DNA of 64,000 nt from Deinococcus cellulosilyticus NBRC 106333 = KACC 11606 (GTDB lineage Bacteria > Deinococcota > Deinococci > Deinococcales > Deinococcaceae), in NCBI RefSeq assembly GCF_007990775.1, contig NZ_BJXB01000011.1, positions 123,568 to 187,567 on the forward strand. The letters run 5' to 3'. Below, one piece after another: positions 1 through 8,142 of the stretch (the first letter of the stretch is position 1; every line of letters begins with the position of its first letter). The notes beneath the pieces are model-generated. The model saw nothing but the letters and a program-made list of their open reading frames with translations. It ran no database searches and had not been told where the DNA came from. Both the position numbers and the translations under genes were made by a program.

Positions 1-65
1 CCTTTGCGTGAATTTCATCATTTCGCTGTTCGGCATTTTCCCCAGCCCCACTTAAGGAGTAGACC

Positions 66-584
66 ATGGCAGATCCTTTTGTTGCAGAAATCCGAATTTT
101 CCCTTTCAACTTCGCTCCCAAAGGCTGGGCATGGTGTGATGGACAGCTCTTGCCCATCAGCCAGAACACAGCCCTGTTTTCCCTGCTGGGCACCACCTAT
201 GGTGGAAACGGCAAAAGCAATTTTGCATTGCCCAACCTGCAAGGCAGTGCCCCCATGCACCCGGGCCAGGGACCGGGCCTCAGCCTCCACGACCTGGGTG
301 AAACCGGAGGTTCAGAGACCGTGAGCCTGCTGGAAAGTGAGATTCCTGCCCACAGCCACAGCGTCTCTGCTTCCAAGCGTTCCGGGGTTTCCCGCACGCC
401 AGATGGTCAGTACCCTGCTGCTGGCGTGGCTGTAGGCCTCTACAGCAATGGTCCCACAGACACCACCCTGGCGTTCCAGGCCCTGGCTCCTGCTGGTGGC
501 TCTCAACCCCACAACAACATGCAGCCTTACCTCACCCTTTACTTCAACATTGCGTTGCAGGGTGTTTTTCCTCCCAGAGGCTGA
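66..584 (+). CDS. Phage tail collar domain protein (microcystin-dependent-protein type)
   Basis: A 172-aa protein. The N-terminal ~60 residues have the tail-collar pattern: FAPKGWAWCDGQLLPI, then LFSLLGTTYGGNG and FALPNLQG. A short variable middle leads to a C-terminal PHNNMQPYLTLYFNIAL motif. In phages this fold forms the distal tail fibre region; in bacteria the stand-alone version is often labelled MdpB, with no settled role. The start is fixed by a TAAGGAG ribosome site 7 nt upstream. No other phage gene is present, so this looks like a domesticated cellular protein rather than prophage. A terminator follows. The DUF6916-like gene at 1191-1499 is a likely functional partner (inference). 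Confidence 0.85.
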   Translation: MADPFVAEIRIFPFNFAPKGWAWCDGQLLPISQNTALFSLLGTTYGGNGKSNFALPNLQGSAPMHPGQGPGLSLHDLGETGGSETVSLLESEIPAHSHSVSASKRSGVSRTPDGQYPAAGVAVGLYSNGPTDTTLAFQALAPAGGSQPHNNMQPYLTLYFNIALQGVFPPRG

Positions 585-598
585 GCCTCGTTGTCCTG

Positions 599-625
599 AC
601 AGGCGTGAAGATCACGCCTGTTTTT
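599..625 (+). terminator. Intrinsic terminator after the tail-collar gene
   Basis: A 10-bp perfect stem (ACAGGCGTGA / TCACGCCTGT) with a 3-nt loop is followed by five T. Confidence 0.85.
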
Positions 626-639
626 GTTAGGTTGAATGA

Positions 640-1134
640 ATGACACTGCCTGAAAACCTTCCTGTTGTCCTTCGTCCTGTCACCCAGCAGGATTACCCAC
701 TGCTGTTTCAGGTTTATGCCAGCACCCGTGACGATGTGATGCAGGTGGGCTGGACCGATGAGCAGAAGCACACTTTTCTGGTGCAGCAATTCACTGCACA
801 GGACAGCCAGTACCGTGAGCATTATCAGGGGGCAGACTTTCTGGTGATCGAACTTCAGGGCCATCCCATTGGCCGCCTCTACCTGCACCGCACCCGCAAA
901 GAACACCGACTGATGGAAGTCACCTTGCTTCCCCAGTACCGCAATCAGGGTCTGGGAACGGCCCTGATGCATGCCCTGATGGAACAGGCCGATGCAGCAG
1001 GTTTGCCCCTCACTTTGCATGTGGAGCAATTCAACCCTGCCTACCAGATGTACCTGCGTCTGGGCTTTCAGGATGTGGAACAGAGAGGGATGTACATGTT
1101 CATGGAGCGGCCTGTGCCTCAGAAACAGGAGTGA
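640..1134 (+). CDS. GNAT family N-acetyltransferase
   Basis: A 164-aa GNAT-fold protein. The acetyl-CoA binding loop RNQGLGTA lies at about residues 101-108, preceded by the usual beta-strand 4 (MEVTLLPQY), and the C-terminal YLRLGFQ motif is typical of motif B. The substrate cannot be told. The start is preceded by TAGGTT (628-633) with a 6-nt gap, so the mRNA is probably leaderless. It sits between two terminators and is likely transcribed alone. Confidence 0.85.
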   Translation: MTLPENLPVVLRPVTQQDYPLLFQVYASTRDDVMQVGWTDEQKHTFLVQQFTAQDSQYREHYQGADFLVIELQGHPIGRLYLHRTRKEHRLMEVTLLPQYRNQGLGTALMHALMEQADAAGLPLTLHVEQFNPAYQMYLRLGFQDVEQRGMYMFMERPVPQKQE

Positions 1135-1143
1135 ACTCCAGCA

Positions 1144-1181
1144 AAAAGCAGCCCTGCAAGGTTTTGAGCAGGGCTGCTTTT
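1144..1181. terminator. Bidirectional terminator
   Basis: A perfect 14-bp stem (AAAAGCAGCCCTGC / GCAGGGCTGCTTTT) with a 10-nt loop. The A and T flanks make it usable from both sides, ending the acetyltransferase and the convergent DUF6916-like gene. Confidence 0.85.
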
Positions 1182-1190
1182 CATTTCAGA

Positions 1191-1499
1191 TCAGGTGAAA
1201 ATCACTTCAAAGACTGTGCCTCTGGCATCAGGCTGCAAGGGCACCATGAAAATGTCCAGTTCGCCCACTGCCGGGTGAGTGACCTTAAAAATGGCCTGGG
1301 GCACCAGACGCTTTCTGGAATCCACAAAGATCAGGGAGTAAGGCCTGCGACCAGAAGTGGGGAGCACATCTCCACCCAGCAGGTTCGCTTCGGCAAGTTG
1401 CACTTCAAAAGCCTCTTGCGGGTTCACCTGCACATGAAAGGTCTCTCCAATCAGGGGTTTGAAGTGGTCAATGGTGAGGGTGCGCAGCATCTCGGTCAT
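1191..1499 (-). CDS. DUF6916-like small protein
   Basis: A 102-aa protein starting MTEMLRTLTIDHF. A longer frame begins 57 nt upstream, but GGAGG lies 8 nt before the chosen ATG, which decides the start. It resembles the short bacterial family DUF6916, whose members are, to my recollection, frequently encoded beside tail-collar (MdpB-like) proteins. Such a gene sits about 0.6 kb away here. No catalytic motif is visible; it may be a beta-rich binding protein (inference). It follows the HtrA-type protease gene by 60 nt on the same strand. Confidence 0.7.
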   Translation of the reverse strand: MTEMLRTLTIDHFKPLIGETFHVQVNPQEAFEVQLAEANLLGGDVLPTSGRRPYSLIFVDSRKRLVPQAIFKVTHPAVGELDIFMVPLQPDARGTVFEVIFT

Positions 1500-1559
1500 G
1501 AAGAAGTCCTCCGGTGGTGGTTCTTTTCCATCATACCGGAGGACTTTCAGAGACACGCA

Positions 1560-2612
1560 TTACTCGGTGAAGACAGTGGCCCTTGCCCCGAGTTGCACAG
1601 GCAGAATCAAGCGCTTGCCGTCCCGCTCCACCTGCAACTTCACCACATCTCCGATGCTCTTGCGGCGCACCACCCCGATCAGTTCATCAAAGGTGTTCAC
1701 AGGGGCACCGTCCACAGCCAGGATGTAATCTGCCTTGAGGACCCGTTCGCTGGAGCCATCTTGCAGCCTGACGGTTTCTTCCCGCTCGGCACGCAAACCT
1801 GCTTTTTCTGCAGGGCTGCCTTTTTCCACACTGCCCACCCGCACCCCATGGTCAAAGTCCGAGGCATGGAAGGAGGAACGCACCCCCAGTACAGGCACAT
1901 CCCGTTTGGTTCCGGCCATCAGTTCGCTCAGGATCTTCTGTTCCTGGTTCATGGGTACGGCATAAGCGGTGGTGGATTGGTCGTCATACACCCGGATGTA
2001 ACTGACCACGCCCACAATCTCACCCTTTGCATTGGCCACAGGTCCCCCAGAGTCTCCAGGGGCAATCGGGGCACGCATTTCCAGGGTTCCAGGGGGGAAA
2101 TCCGCCCGACTTGCTGCCACATTCAGGTCAATGACCTTCCCGACCCGTCTTTTCAGGAAGTCACCGCCACTGTTGCCCACCGCCAGAATGGAATCTCCAA
2201 CATTCGGGTGCTTCGGGGCGAGGGGCAGAAAGGTGGCCTTGTTGATGCGGACTTTCAGCAGGGCGAGGTCGGTGGTGTTGTCAAAACCCACCACATCTGC
2301 CGTATAACGCCTCAGGTTGGGCAGGACCACGGTCACCTGATTGCGGAACTCCACCACATGGTAGGCCGTGAGTGCGTAACCATCCTGATTGATGAAAAAA
2401 CCCGTTCCCACCACCACACCATCCGAAACATCCCGCTCGATCTTGAAGGTGGCTGCCCGGACCATCTGGTACAGTTTGTCTTCCTCGCTGGCGTTTTTCA
2501 GCACAACAGGTTCAGGGGGTTTCACAAGAACATCACGGACCTGCTCGGTTGCTTTTGGGAACATCAACAGCAGCACACCAAGCACCACCACAAGGGTCAG
2601 ACAGCCTCTCAT
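1560..2612 (-). CDS. Trypsin-like serine protease with PDZ domain (HtrA/DegP type)
   Basis: A 350-aa protein with an N-terminal membrane anchor or signal (residues 1-18, hydrophobic). A chymotrypsin-fold protease domain follows with a complete triad: His85 (LTAYHVV), Asp115 (TTDLALL) and Ser188 (PGDSGGPV). A PDZ domain spans about residues 235-340. HtrA enzymes degrade or refold damaged envelope proteins. Only one PDZ is present, as in DegS-like forms. The ATG follows TATACT (2620-2625) by 7 nt, so the transcript is probably leaderless. Confidence 0.9.
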   Translation of the reverse strand: MRGCLTLVVVLGVLLLMFPKATEQVRDVLVKPPEPVVLKNASEEDKLYQMVRAATFKIERDVSDGVVVGTGFFINQDGYALTAYHVVEFRNQVTVVLPNLRRYTADVVGFDNTTDLALLKVRINKATFLPLAPKHPNVGDSILAVGNSGGDFLKRRVGKVIDLNVAASRADFPPGTLEMRAPIAPGDSGGPVANAKGEIVGVVSYIRVYDDQSTTAYAVPMNQEQKILSELMAGTKRDVPVLGVRSSFHASDFDHGVRVGSVEKGSPAEKAGLRAEREETVRLQDGSSERVLKADYILAVDGAPVNTFDELIGVVRRKSIGDVVKLQVERDGKRLILPVQLGARATVFTE

Positions 2613-2711
2613 TGTCTTTAGTATAAAGTCGCCTGATGACAGAGATCGTTGTGAACATTAAGATTGGTTGGTCTTTTCTGAAGCGGCCAGCATGCAGGGT
2701 ATATTGAACGC

Positions 2712-3197
2712 ATGGCGTACTGGCTCTTGAAAAGCGAACCCGACGTTTTTGGCTACCAGGATCTGGAACGGGTGGGCAAAGAACCCTGGAATGGCGTGAG
2801 GAATTATCAGGCAAGGAACCACCTCAGGGCCATGCAGGAAGGGGACCTGGCGTTTTTTTATCACTCCAACAGCAATCCTCCGGGGATTGCAGGCATCTGC
2901 CGGATCGCCCGGAGTGCCTACCCGGACAACCTGCAGTTCGACCCTGACAGCAAGTATTTTGACCCCAAAAGCACTGAGGACAACCCCAGGTGGAGCATGG
3001 TGGATGTGGTCCCAGTGCGCCCCCTCCCTTTCCTGTCTCTGGACACCCTGCGAGGGCTCCCAGAACTGGAGGACATGCCCCTCCTGAAAAAGGGCACCCG
3101 CCTCTCGGTGATGCCTGTGACCGCAGACGAATGGCAGGCGATTCTGAAACATGCAGGGGTGGAAGATGCAGATTTCCTTTCTGCCCCTGCAAGATGA
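2712..3197 (+). CDS. EVE domain-containing protein
   Basis: A 161-aa protein that is almost entirely an EVE (PUA-like) domain: the opening MAYWLLKSEPDVF, the central GVRNYQARNHLR and the GDLAFFYHSN segment are diagnostic. EVE domains bind modified bases in DNA or RNA; the ligand here is unknown. TATATT lies 6 nt before the ATG, indicating a leaderless mRNA. The following acetyltransferase overlaps its 3' end, so the two are probably co-transcribed. Confidence 0.88.
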   Translation: MAYWLLKSEPDVFGYQDLERVGKEPWNGVRNYQARNHLRAMQEGDLAFFYHSNSNPPGIAGICRIARSAYPDNLQFDPDSKYFDPKSTEDNPRWSMVDVVPVRPLPFLSLDTLRGLPELEDMPLLKKGTRLSVMPVTADEWQAILKHAGVEDADFLSAPAR

Positions 3198-3669
3198 CCA
3201 CCTGACCCTGCTGCACTGCTGGTTACAGCAGCCACATGTCCGGGAGTTCTGGGACGATGGGGACCGAACCCTGGAGGATGTGCAAGCCAGCTATGGAAGT
3301 GCAGACCGGGATGTGGATGCTTTCCTGATCCTGCTCGAAGACTGCCCCATCGGGTACATCCAGGCTTACCCTGTGGATGCAGAAAGCCCATTTGTCTTCT
3401 GCAGAAGAGGGAACACCTGGGGCATGGACCTCTTCATTGGAGAGGTGAAGCACCTGGGCAAAGGGCTTGGCTTTCAGGCGGTTCAGGTTTTTGCGGACTT
3501 TCTGCACACCGAATACGGAGCAGATCGGGTGTTGATTGATCCCTCCATTCGCAACCACCGGGCCATCCACATCTACCAGAAGGCAGGCTTTGAGCCCGTG
3601 GCAGAGCTGGTACACGCAGGGGAGAGGCTGCTGCTCCTCAGGCGAGATAGACCGTCTCCCATCCAGTGA
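3166..3669 (+). CDS. GNAT acetyltransferase (aminoglycoside 6'-acetyltransferase-like)
   Basis: About 167 aa. The fold resembles the AAC(6')/siderophore-acetyltransferase branch of GNAT: LHCWLQQPHVREFW near the start, a GMDLFIGE strand, then the LGKGLGFQAV acetyl-CoA loop, and DPSIRNHRAIHIYQKAGF. Its true substrate is unknown; resistance should not be assumed from the resemblance. Two in-frame ATGs are possible (3151 and 3166); the second has GGGGTGG upstream. It overlaps the EVE gene by about 30 nt in another frame. Confidence 0.8.
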   Translation: MQISFLPLQDDHLTLLHCWLQQPHVREFWDDGDRTLEDVQASYGSADRDVDAFLILLEDCPIGYIQAYPVDAESPFVFCRRGNTWGMDLFIGEVKHLGKGLGFQAVQVFADFLHTEYGADRVLIDPSIRNHRAIHIYQKAGFEPVAELVHAGERLLLLRRDRPSPIQ

Positions 3670-3698
3670 CGGGGGCCCAGGGGTACACTGGGTAAGGT

Positions 3699-4403
3699 AT
3701 GACACAGACCCTGAGTGAACAGGACGTTCTCTTTCCTTTAAATGATGGCATCGGCTCCGTTGCCCTGATTCAACACGTTGGCGATGACAAGAGTGTGGTG
3801 AACGCAGCACGCGTCAGTTTTGGTGGGGACAACCGCATGCCCCTGGATGAAAAAGACGCCAGACTGATCCGTTACCTGCTCAAGCACCAGCACGGCAGCC
3901 CGTTTGAGCACAACAGCCTGACTTTCAAAATTGTGGCCCCCATTTTTGTGGTGCGCCAGTGGATGCGCCACCGGGTGGGCGTGTCCTACAACGAAATTTC
4001 AGGCCGTTACGTCGAGATCAAAGACCAGTTCTACACCCCTGGGAACTTCCGCCAGCAAGCAAAGAGCAACCGCCAGGCCAGCATCGAGGCCACCGACAGC
4101 CTGAATCAGGAAAAAGCCCACGAGGTCTGGGAAGCTGCCTGGAAGAATGCCTATGAGGCGTACCAGCAGTTGCTCTCCCTTGGGGTCACCCGTGAGCAGG
4201 CCAGAGGTGTGTTGCCCCTGACCATGTACACGGAGTTTTACTTCACCTGCAACCTGCGTTCCCTGTTTCACTTCCTGGCCCTGCGTGACCATCCCGGAGC
4301 CCAGTGGGAAACGCAAATGTATGCCCGTGCACTGGCCCAGTTGTCCGAACCCCTGTTCCCTTCCAGCTTTGAAGCCTGGCGCAGTCTGAATGCTCACGAA
4401 TAA
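3699..4403 (+). CDS. thyX: Flavin-dependent thymidylate synthase ThyX
   Basis: A 234-aa ThyX that makes dTMP from dUMP using methylene-tetrahydrofolate and FAD/NADPH. The signature lies at residues 90-105: RHRVGVSYNEISGRYV. The usual spacing is RHR-x7-S; here eight residues separate RHR from the serine. TACACT at 3684-3689 lies 9 nt before the ATG, and GGGTAAGG could serve as ribosome site. No thyA is visible in the window. Confidence 0.93.
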   Translation: MTQTLSEQDVLFPLNDGIGSVALIQHVGDDKSVVNAARVSFGGDNRMPLDEKDARLIRYLLKHQHGSPFEHNSLTFKIVAPIFVVRQWMRHRVGVSYNEISGRYVEIKDQFYTPGNFRQQAKSNRQASIEATDSLNQEKAHEVWEAAWKNAYEAYQQLLSLGVTREQARGVLPLTMYTEFYFTCNLRSLFHFLALRDHPGAQWETQMYARALAQLSEPLFPSSFEAWRSLNAHE

Positions 4404-4411
4404 ACCTGCTC

Positions 4412-4498
4412 TTGCCTGACTGAAAAGGTGTTCACGGGGTCAGGCAAAACCCCAGCACGTCAAGTATGAACCATTACCCCGCAACCCTGCGGGGTTTT
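4412..4498 (+). terminator. Hairpins ending thyX
   Basis: Two structures. A 9-bp stem TTGCCTGAC / GTCAGGCAA (4412-4420 with 4439-4447) has no T-run. A second stem CCCCGC / GCGGGG (4477-4494) is followed by TTTT and is the better terminator. The second sits just upstream of the next gene's -10 box and rules out its more upstream start codon. Confidence 0.7.
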
Positions 4499-4510
4499 CT
4501 AGAATGGGGT

Positions 4511-5584
4511 ATGCTCGAAACGCAGGAGAGCACCGAAACCCACCAGCCCAGTGGCCTGAAGCAGACCCTGGGCGTTCTGAAAGATGCTGTGCAGGCCTTC
4601 TCGCTGGACAACGTTCCACGCATGGGGGCAGCGCTGGCCTACCACACCATCTTCACCATCGGTCCCCTGCTGATTCTTGCTGTGGGGATTGCGGGTCTCT
4701 TTCTGGAGACCGAAAGCATCAAACAGAACATCTACAACCAGATGTCCGAGGGGTTCGGGAGCAACTTTGCCAACAGCATGCAGAGTGTGCTGGAACTCAC
4801 CAGTCAGGCCGGGCTTCCTGCAACAATTTCCGGGGTGGTGATCCTGCTCTGGACCGCTTCCAATTTTTTCATTCACCTGCAAGATGCGCTGAACACCATC
4901 TGGGACATCAAACCCAAACACACGGACATCCTGCATCTGGTGGTGGGCCGCCTGATGTCTGCGATTCTGGCGATTGTGCTGGGCCTCCTGATGGTGGCTT
5001 TTTTGACGGCCAACGTGTATGTGACGGCTTTTGCTGCAGAGCATTTTGGTTTCATCCCCTATGCGCCTTTCCTGCTGAAGCTGGGAAGCCTGATCCTCAG
5101 CATTCTGGTGTTCACGGTGCTTTTTGGGGTGCTGTACCGTTTTTTGCCCAACATCCGGCTGTCCTGGCAGGATGTGAGTTTTGGTGCAGGCATCACGGCA
5201 ATCCTGTTTGTGATTGGGCAATATGCCATCAGCCTGTACATCGCCCGATTTTCACCCGCAAACACCTTCGGGGCTGCCGGGACGCTGGTGGTGTTCATGC
5301 TGTGGGTGTACTTCAGTGCACAGCTGTTTTTCTTCGGAGCAGAGGTCACCTGGGCCTACAGCAACAAATTCGGGACCATTGCGGCCCGCACAGCAGCCCA
5401 CCGGGCAAAAGAGAAGGTGCTGGAACTCTCCCAGCCTGAGCCTGAACCCCGCAAGATTCCACCCATGAGCAAGGCCACCTTCAGTGTGGCAGGGTTTCTG
5501 GGCGGCGTGGTGGTGGTGCTGGTGGCCATTCCAGCCATGCTGGTGCTGGGTATGCGTCGCCTGTTCCAGCGCAGAAGGGTTTAG
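4511..5584 (+). CDS. YihY/BrkB-type inner membrane protein
   Basis: A 357-aa protein from this ATG (an earlier in-frame ATG lies within the thyX terminator). TAGAAT at 4500-4505 precedes it by 5 nt. The sequence MGAALAYHTIFTIGPLLIL and the FGAAGTLVVFMLWVYFSAQLFFFGAEVTWAY segment identify the YihY family (once mislabelled RNase BN). About six membrane helices are followed by a basic, proline-containing tail and one more hydrophobic segment near the C-terminus (FLGGVVVVLVAIPAMLVLG). The function of the family is unknown; an efflux or lipid role is speculation. Confidence 0.88.
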   Translation: MLETQESTETHQPSGLKQTLGVLKDAVQAFSLDNVPRMGAALAYHTIFTIGPLLILAVGIAGLFLETESIKQNIYNQMSEGFGSNFANSMQSVLELTSQAGLPATISGVVILLWTASNFFIHLQDALNTIWDIKPKHTDILHLVVGRLMSAILAIVLGLLMVAFLTANVYVTAFAAEHFGFIPYAPFLLKLGSLILSILVFTVLFGVLYRFLPNIRLSWQDVSFGAGITAILFVIGQYAISLYIARFSPANTFGAAGTLVVFMLWVYFSAQLFFFGAEVTWAYSNKFGTIAARTAAHRAKEKVLELSQPEPEPRKIPPMSKATFSVAGFLGGVVVVLVAIPAMLVLGMRRLFQRRRV

Positions 5585-5676
5585 AAACATTGATCGTTTC
5601 TGGTTCATCCATGAATGCCGGGATCTGGATGTGAGGAGTTAGCAACTTTTTGAAAGACAACTTCGTAACATAAGGC

Positions 5677-6405
5677 ATGTTCAGCAACTTTCTTGCCCGG
5701 ATTGGCGTGGGTGCCACGCAGATTGATACGCAACTCTCCAAAAACAGCTTTTACCCCGGTGAGATCGCCGAGGGACGCGTTGTCGTCAAGGGCGGCAGCA
5801 CCGCTCAGGAAATCGAGTACCTGAAATTGCAGGTGTGCAGCCAGTACAAAAACGACGACAGCACCGTCACTGCCGTGCTGGGTGAAACTGTGGTTTCCCA
5901 CCGCTTCACTGTGCAACCCGGAGAAACCCTCACCTTCCCGATCCAGTTGCAGATCCCCTATTCCACCCCGCTCAGCTACTACAACACCCCGGTCTGGCTG
6001 TATACCGCTGCGGCCATCTCTGCAGCTGTTGATCCCAAAGACAATGACCGCCTGAACATTGCCCCCAGTCCTCTGCAGGCCGCGGTGCTGGAGGCCCTCA
6101 CCCAGCTTGGCTTCCACCTGCACTCCTCCCAGTACGAGTACGAGGGCCACAAGTACCACAGGCCCGTTCAGGAGCTGGAGTTCCGCCCTGGAGGTGAATT
6201 CAGGGGCCGCATCAAGGAACTGGAAGTGGTGTTCCTGCCCGAAGGAGACCATCTGGATGTGATTCTGGAAGTGGACCGCAAGGCAAAAGGCTTTGCCAGC
6301 ATGTTCGTCAGTGAATTCGAAACCAAGGGTTCCCTGCGCGTCACACCCAGCATGCAGCACAACCTGGCCGAGCAGCTGCGCCAGAAAATTTACAGCATGA
6401 TCTGA
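5677..6405 (+). CDS. Sporulation-control protein Spo0M-like
   Basis: A 242-aa arrestin-like protein matching the Spo0M family: IGVGATQIDTQL, YPGEIAEGRVVVKGG, then FPIQLQIPYSTP. In Bacillus, Spo0M affects sporulation and division. Deinococcus does not sporulate, so here the role is unknown, probably a cytosolic scaffold (inference). TAACAT lies 5 nt before the ATG, giving a leaderless transcript. Confidence 0.88.
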   Translation: MFSNFLARIGVGATQIDTQLSKNSFYPGEIAEGRVVVKGGSTAQEIEYLKLQVCSQYKNDDSTVTAVLGETVVSHRFTVQPGETLTFPIQLQIPYSTPLSYYNTPVWLYTAAAISAAVDPKDNDRLNIAPSPLQAAVLEALTQLGFHLHSSQYEYEGHKYHRPVQELEFRPGGEFRGRIKELEVVFLPEGDHLDVILEVDRKAKGFASMFVSEFETKGSLRVTPSMQHNLAEQLRQKIYSMI

Positions 6406-6425
6406 TCTTTCTGCACCGTTCCTTG

Positions 6426-6450
6426 CCTCCCTGGCCTGTCAGGGAGGTTT
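6426..6450 (+). terminator. Terminator after the Spo0M-like gene
   Basis: Stem CCTCCCTG / CAGGGAGG with a 6-nt loop, then TTT. It overlaps an upstream in-frame start of the next gene, showing that start is not used. Confidence 0.75.
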
Positions 6451-6461
6451 ATCATTTCACC

Positions 6462-6857
6462 ATGACAGACATCATTTACCTGACCTCCCCTCAGGTCAGC
6501 AACGAGGCTCTCAATGCCCTGTTTGATGCAGCCTGGAAAGGACACCAGCACAGAGACTTCCAGCCCATCTTGCAGCGCAGCCTGACTTACATGTGTGCAT
6601 ATTCGGAAGAGGTGCTGGTGGGTTTTGTCAATGTGGCCTGGGATGGAGGGGTGCATGCTTTCCTGCTGGACACCACAGTCCATCGGGATTTTCAAAGGCA
6701 GGGCATTGGGCAGCAACTGGTGCAGGAAGCCATCCGGGAAGCCCGTCGGCAGGGTTGCCACTGGCTGCATGTGGACTTTGAACCCCATCTGGAAAGCTTC
6801 TACCGTGCCTGCGGTTTTCAGGACACCCGGGCAGGCCTGATCCAGTTGCAGCGCTGA
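6462..6857 (+). CDS. GNAT family N-acetyltransferase
   Basis: A 131-aa GNAT protein starting MTDIIYLTSPQ. The acetyl-CoA loop reads RDFQRQGIGQQLVQEA, and a FYRACGFQ motif closes the fold. An upstream start is excluded by the preceding terminator, and TATCAT at 6450-6455 stands 6 nt before this ATG. The target is unknown. Confidence 0.85.
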   Translation: MTDIIYLTSPQVSNEALNALFDAAWKGHQHRDFQPILQRSLTYMCAYSEEVLVGFVNVAWDGGVHAFLLDTTVHRDFQRQGIGQQLVQEAIREARRQGCHWLHVDFEPHLESFYRACGFQDTRAGLIQLQR

Positions 6858-6888
6858 CCTGCTTTGCTGGCTTAGAATAAACCCTGAC

Positions 6889-7365
6889 ATGCGTGACCAG
6901 AGCTGGCTTGACACCTTATTTCCGAAAAATGCAGAACGCACCCTTCCCTGGCCGGACCTGCCAGAGGTGGTGACCCTGTACCGTCCTGTGGGCCTCAGGG
7001 AACTGGAGCTCATTCAGGAAACTGGATACCAGGCCTATCCACCCAGATTGCCAGACCAGCCCATTTTCTATCCGGTTTTGAATTTTGAATATGCAGAAGA
7101 AATCGCCCGGGACTGGAACACCCGCATGAACTCCCACTGCGGATTTGTCACGGCTTTTGATGTCCCGGCTGCCTTCATCACCCGCTACCAGATTCAGATT
7201 GTGGGGGACCATTACCATCAGGAACTCTGGATTTCAGCAGAGGAACTTGCAGAGGTCAATGCCCAGATCATCGGGCAGATCCGCGTGCTCAGTGCCTATT
7301 ATGGACCGGGGTTTGAAGGAGAAATTGACCCGGAGACAGGATATCCAGTCGGAATCCGATTCTGA
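6889..7365 (+). CDS. Conserved protein, often labelled ADP-ribosylation/crystallin J1-like
   Basis: A 158-aa protein with the conserved run VTLYRPVGLRELELI, then PPRLPDQPIFYPVLN and ARDWNT. I recognise this as a widespread small family whose database label (ADP-ribosylation/crystallin J1) is not backed by visible ADP-ribosylglycohydrolase motifs. No catalytic residues can be assigned. TAGAAT at 6873-6878 lies 10 nt before the ATG. It ends at a strong bidirectional terminator. Confidence 0.75.
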   Translation: MRDQSWLDTLFPKNAERTLPWPDLPEVVTLYRPVGLRELELIQETGYQAYPPRLPDQPIFYPVLNFEYAEEIARDWNTRMNSHCGFVTAFDVPAAFITRYQIQIVGDHYHQELWISAEELAEVNAQIIGQIRVLSAYYGPGFEGEIDPETGYPVGIRF

Positions 7366-7402
7366 AAAGAAGAAGCTGTACCTAAGTACAGCTTCTTCTT
7401 TT
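7365..7402. terminator. Strong bidirectional terminator
   Basis: A perfect 17-bp stem with a CTAA loop (arms 7365-7381 and 7386-7402), A-rich on the left and T-rich on the right, between convergent genes. Confidence 0.92.
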
Positions 7403-8142
7403 CACAGGATGATCTGGTTGCCCAGAATCTTCCCGGTCAGCCAGAATGTGCCCTGCACAATGTTTCCAGCCTGCAGGTCTGTGTAAAGCAAATCTGGATG
7501 GATGATCACATCGTATTCGCCCCCCAGGGTTTTCACCAGGGCATGGTGAAAACTTTCCTGGGTGACCGGATTGGTGATGGTGAAAACATGCTGCACAATC
7601 CCGGTGAACATCCCATAAGGCTGCTCGGTCTCTCCAAACAGACCCGAGGAAATGAAAGACTCCGTGGCAAAAGCAGGTCCGGTTTCTTTGGAGGTGTTGT
7701 AATGCTGCTCGTCACTGAAGACTTTGAGTTCATGGGCAAAGGCCGCAACCTGCACCCGGTGAATGCTGGGCAGCATCATGCGGGAATGCACCAGAAAATC
7801 CGGGCAGTCAAACAGCAGGGGATACTCCCCATCCTCAGGACCGGATTGTGCCCCTGCCCAGGCGTAATAAGCCCCATCAAGGTCCTCCCCCTCACTGCCC
7901 ACTTTGCGGGTCAGACCCATGCTCAGGCGCGACCTGCCCGAAAAATGCGGATTGAGGCCCACAAAATGACCTTCCAGGTCCAGCTGCCCCCACAGTTCAA
8001 TGCCATTCCCCACGTTCCAGAAAATGTATTTGCCCTTCGAGGTGCTGATCTGCTGTCCCTTCTCATACGTCATCTGGGCCAGCTTCACAAAGTCCTCCTG
8101 CGAGAAGACCGGAAATCCAATGGCATGAAAGTGGTTCGTCAT
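7402..8142 (-). CDS. Uncharacterised protein (246 aa)
   Basis: A 246-aa soluble protein with no signal peptide or membrane helix. It opens MTNHFHAIGFPVFSQEDF and is rich in aromatic and glycine residues. A family with similar openings (HAIGFPV..EDF) occurs in several bacteria, but I cannot name a domain or function. The C-terminal half may be a beta-sandwich, judging by alternating hydrophobic strands (inference). Codon use matches the neighbours. The gene ends inside the bidirectional terminator. Confidence 0.75.
   Translation of the reverse strand: MTNHFHAIGFPVFSQEDFVKLAQMTYEKGQQISTSKGKYIFWNVGNGIELWGQLDLEGHFVGLNPHFSGRSRLSMGLTRKVGSEGEDLDGAYYAWAGAQSGPEDGEYPLLFDCPDFLVHSRMMLPSIHRVQVAAFAHELKVFSDEQHYNTSKETGPAFATESFISSGLFGETEQPYGMFTGIVQHVFTITNPVTQESFHHALVKTLGGEYDVIIHPDLLYTDLQAGNIVQGTFWLTGKILGNQIIL

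Noticed and set aside
66..1499. A prophage remnant
   Set aside because: Only a stand-alone tail-collar protein and one small partner; no integrase, capsid, portal or lysis genes.
1131..2621. A 496-codon plus-strand frame over the HtrA-type protease gene
   Set aside because: Antisense to a protease with a complete catalytic triad; the product is His-rich and shadow-like.
3166..3669. An aminoglycoside-resistance gene
   Set aside because: Resemblance to AAC(6') is only at GNAT-branch level; specificity cannot be inferred.
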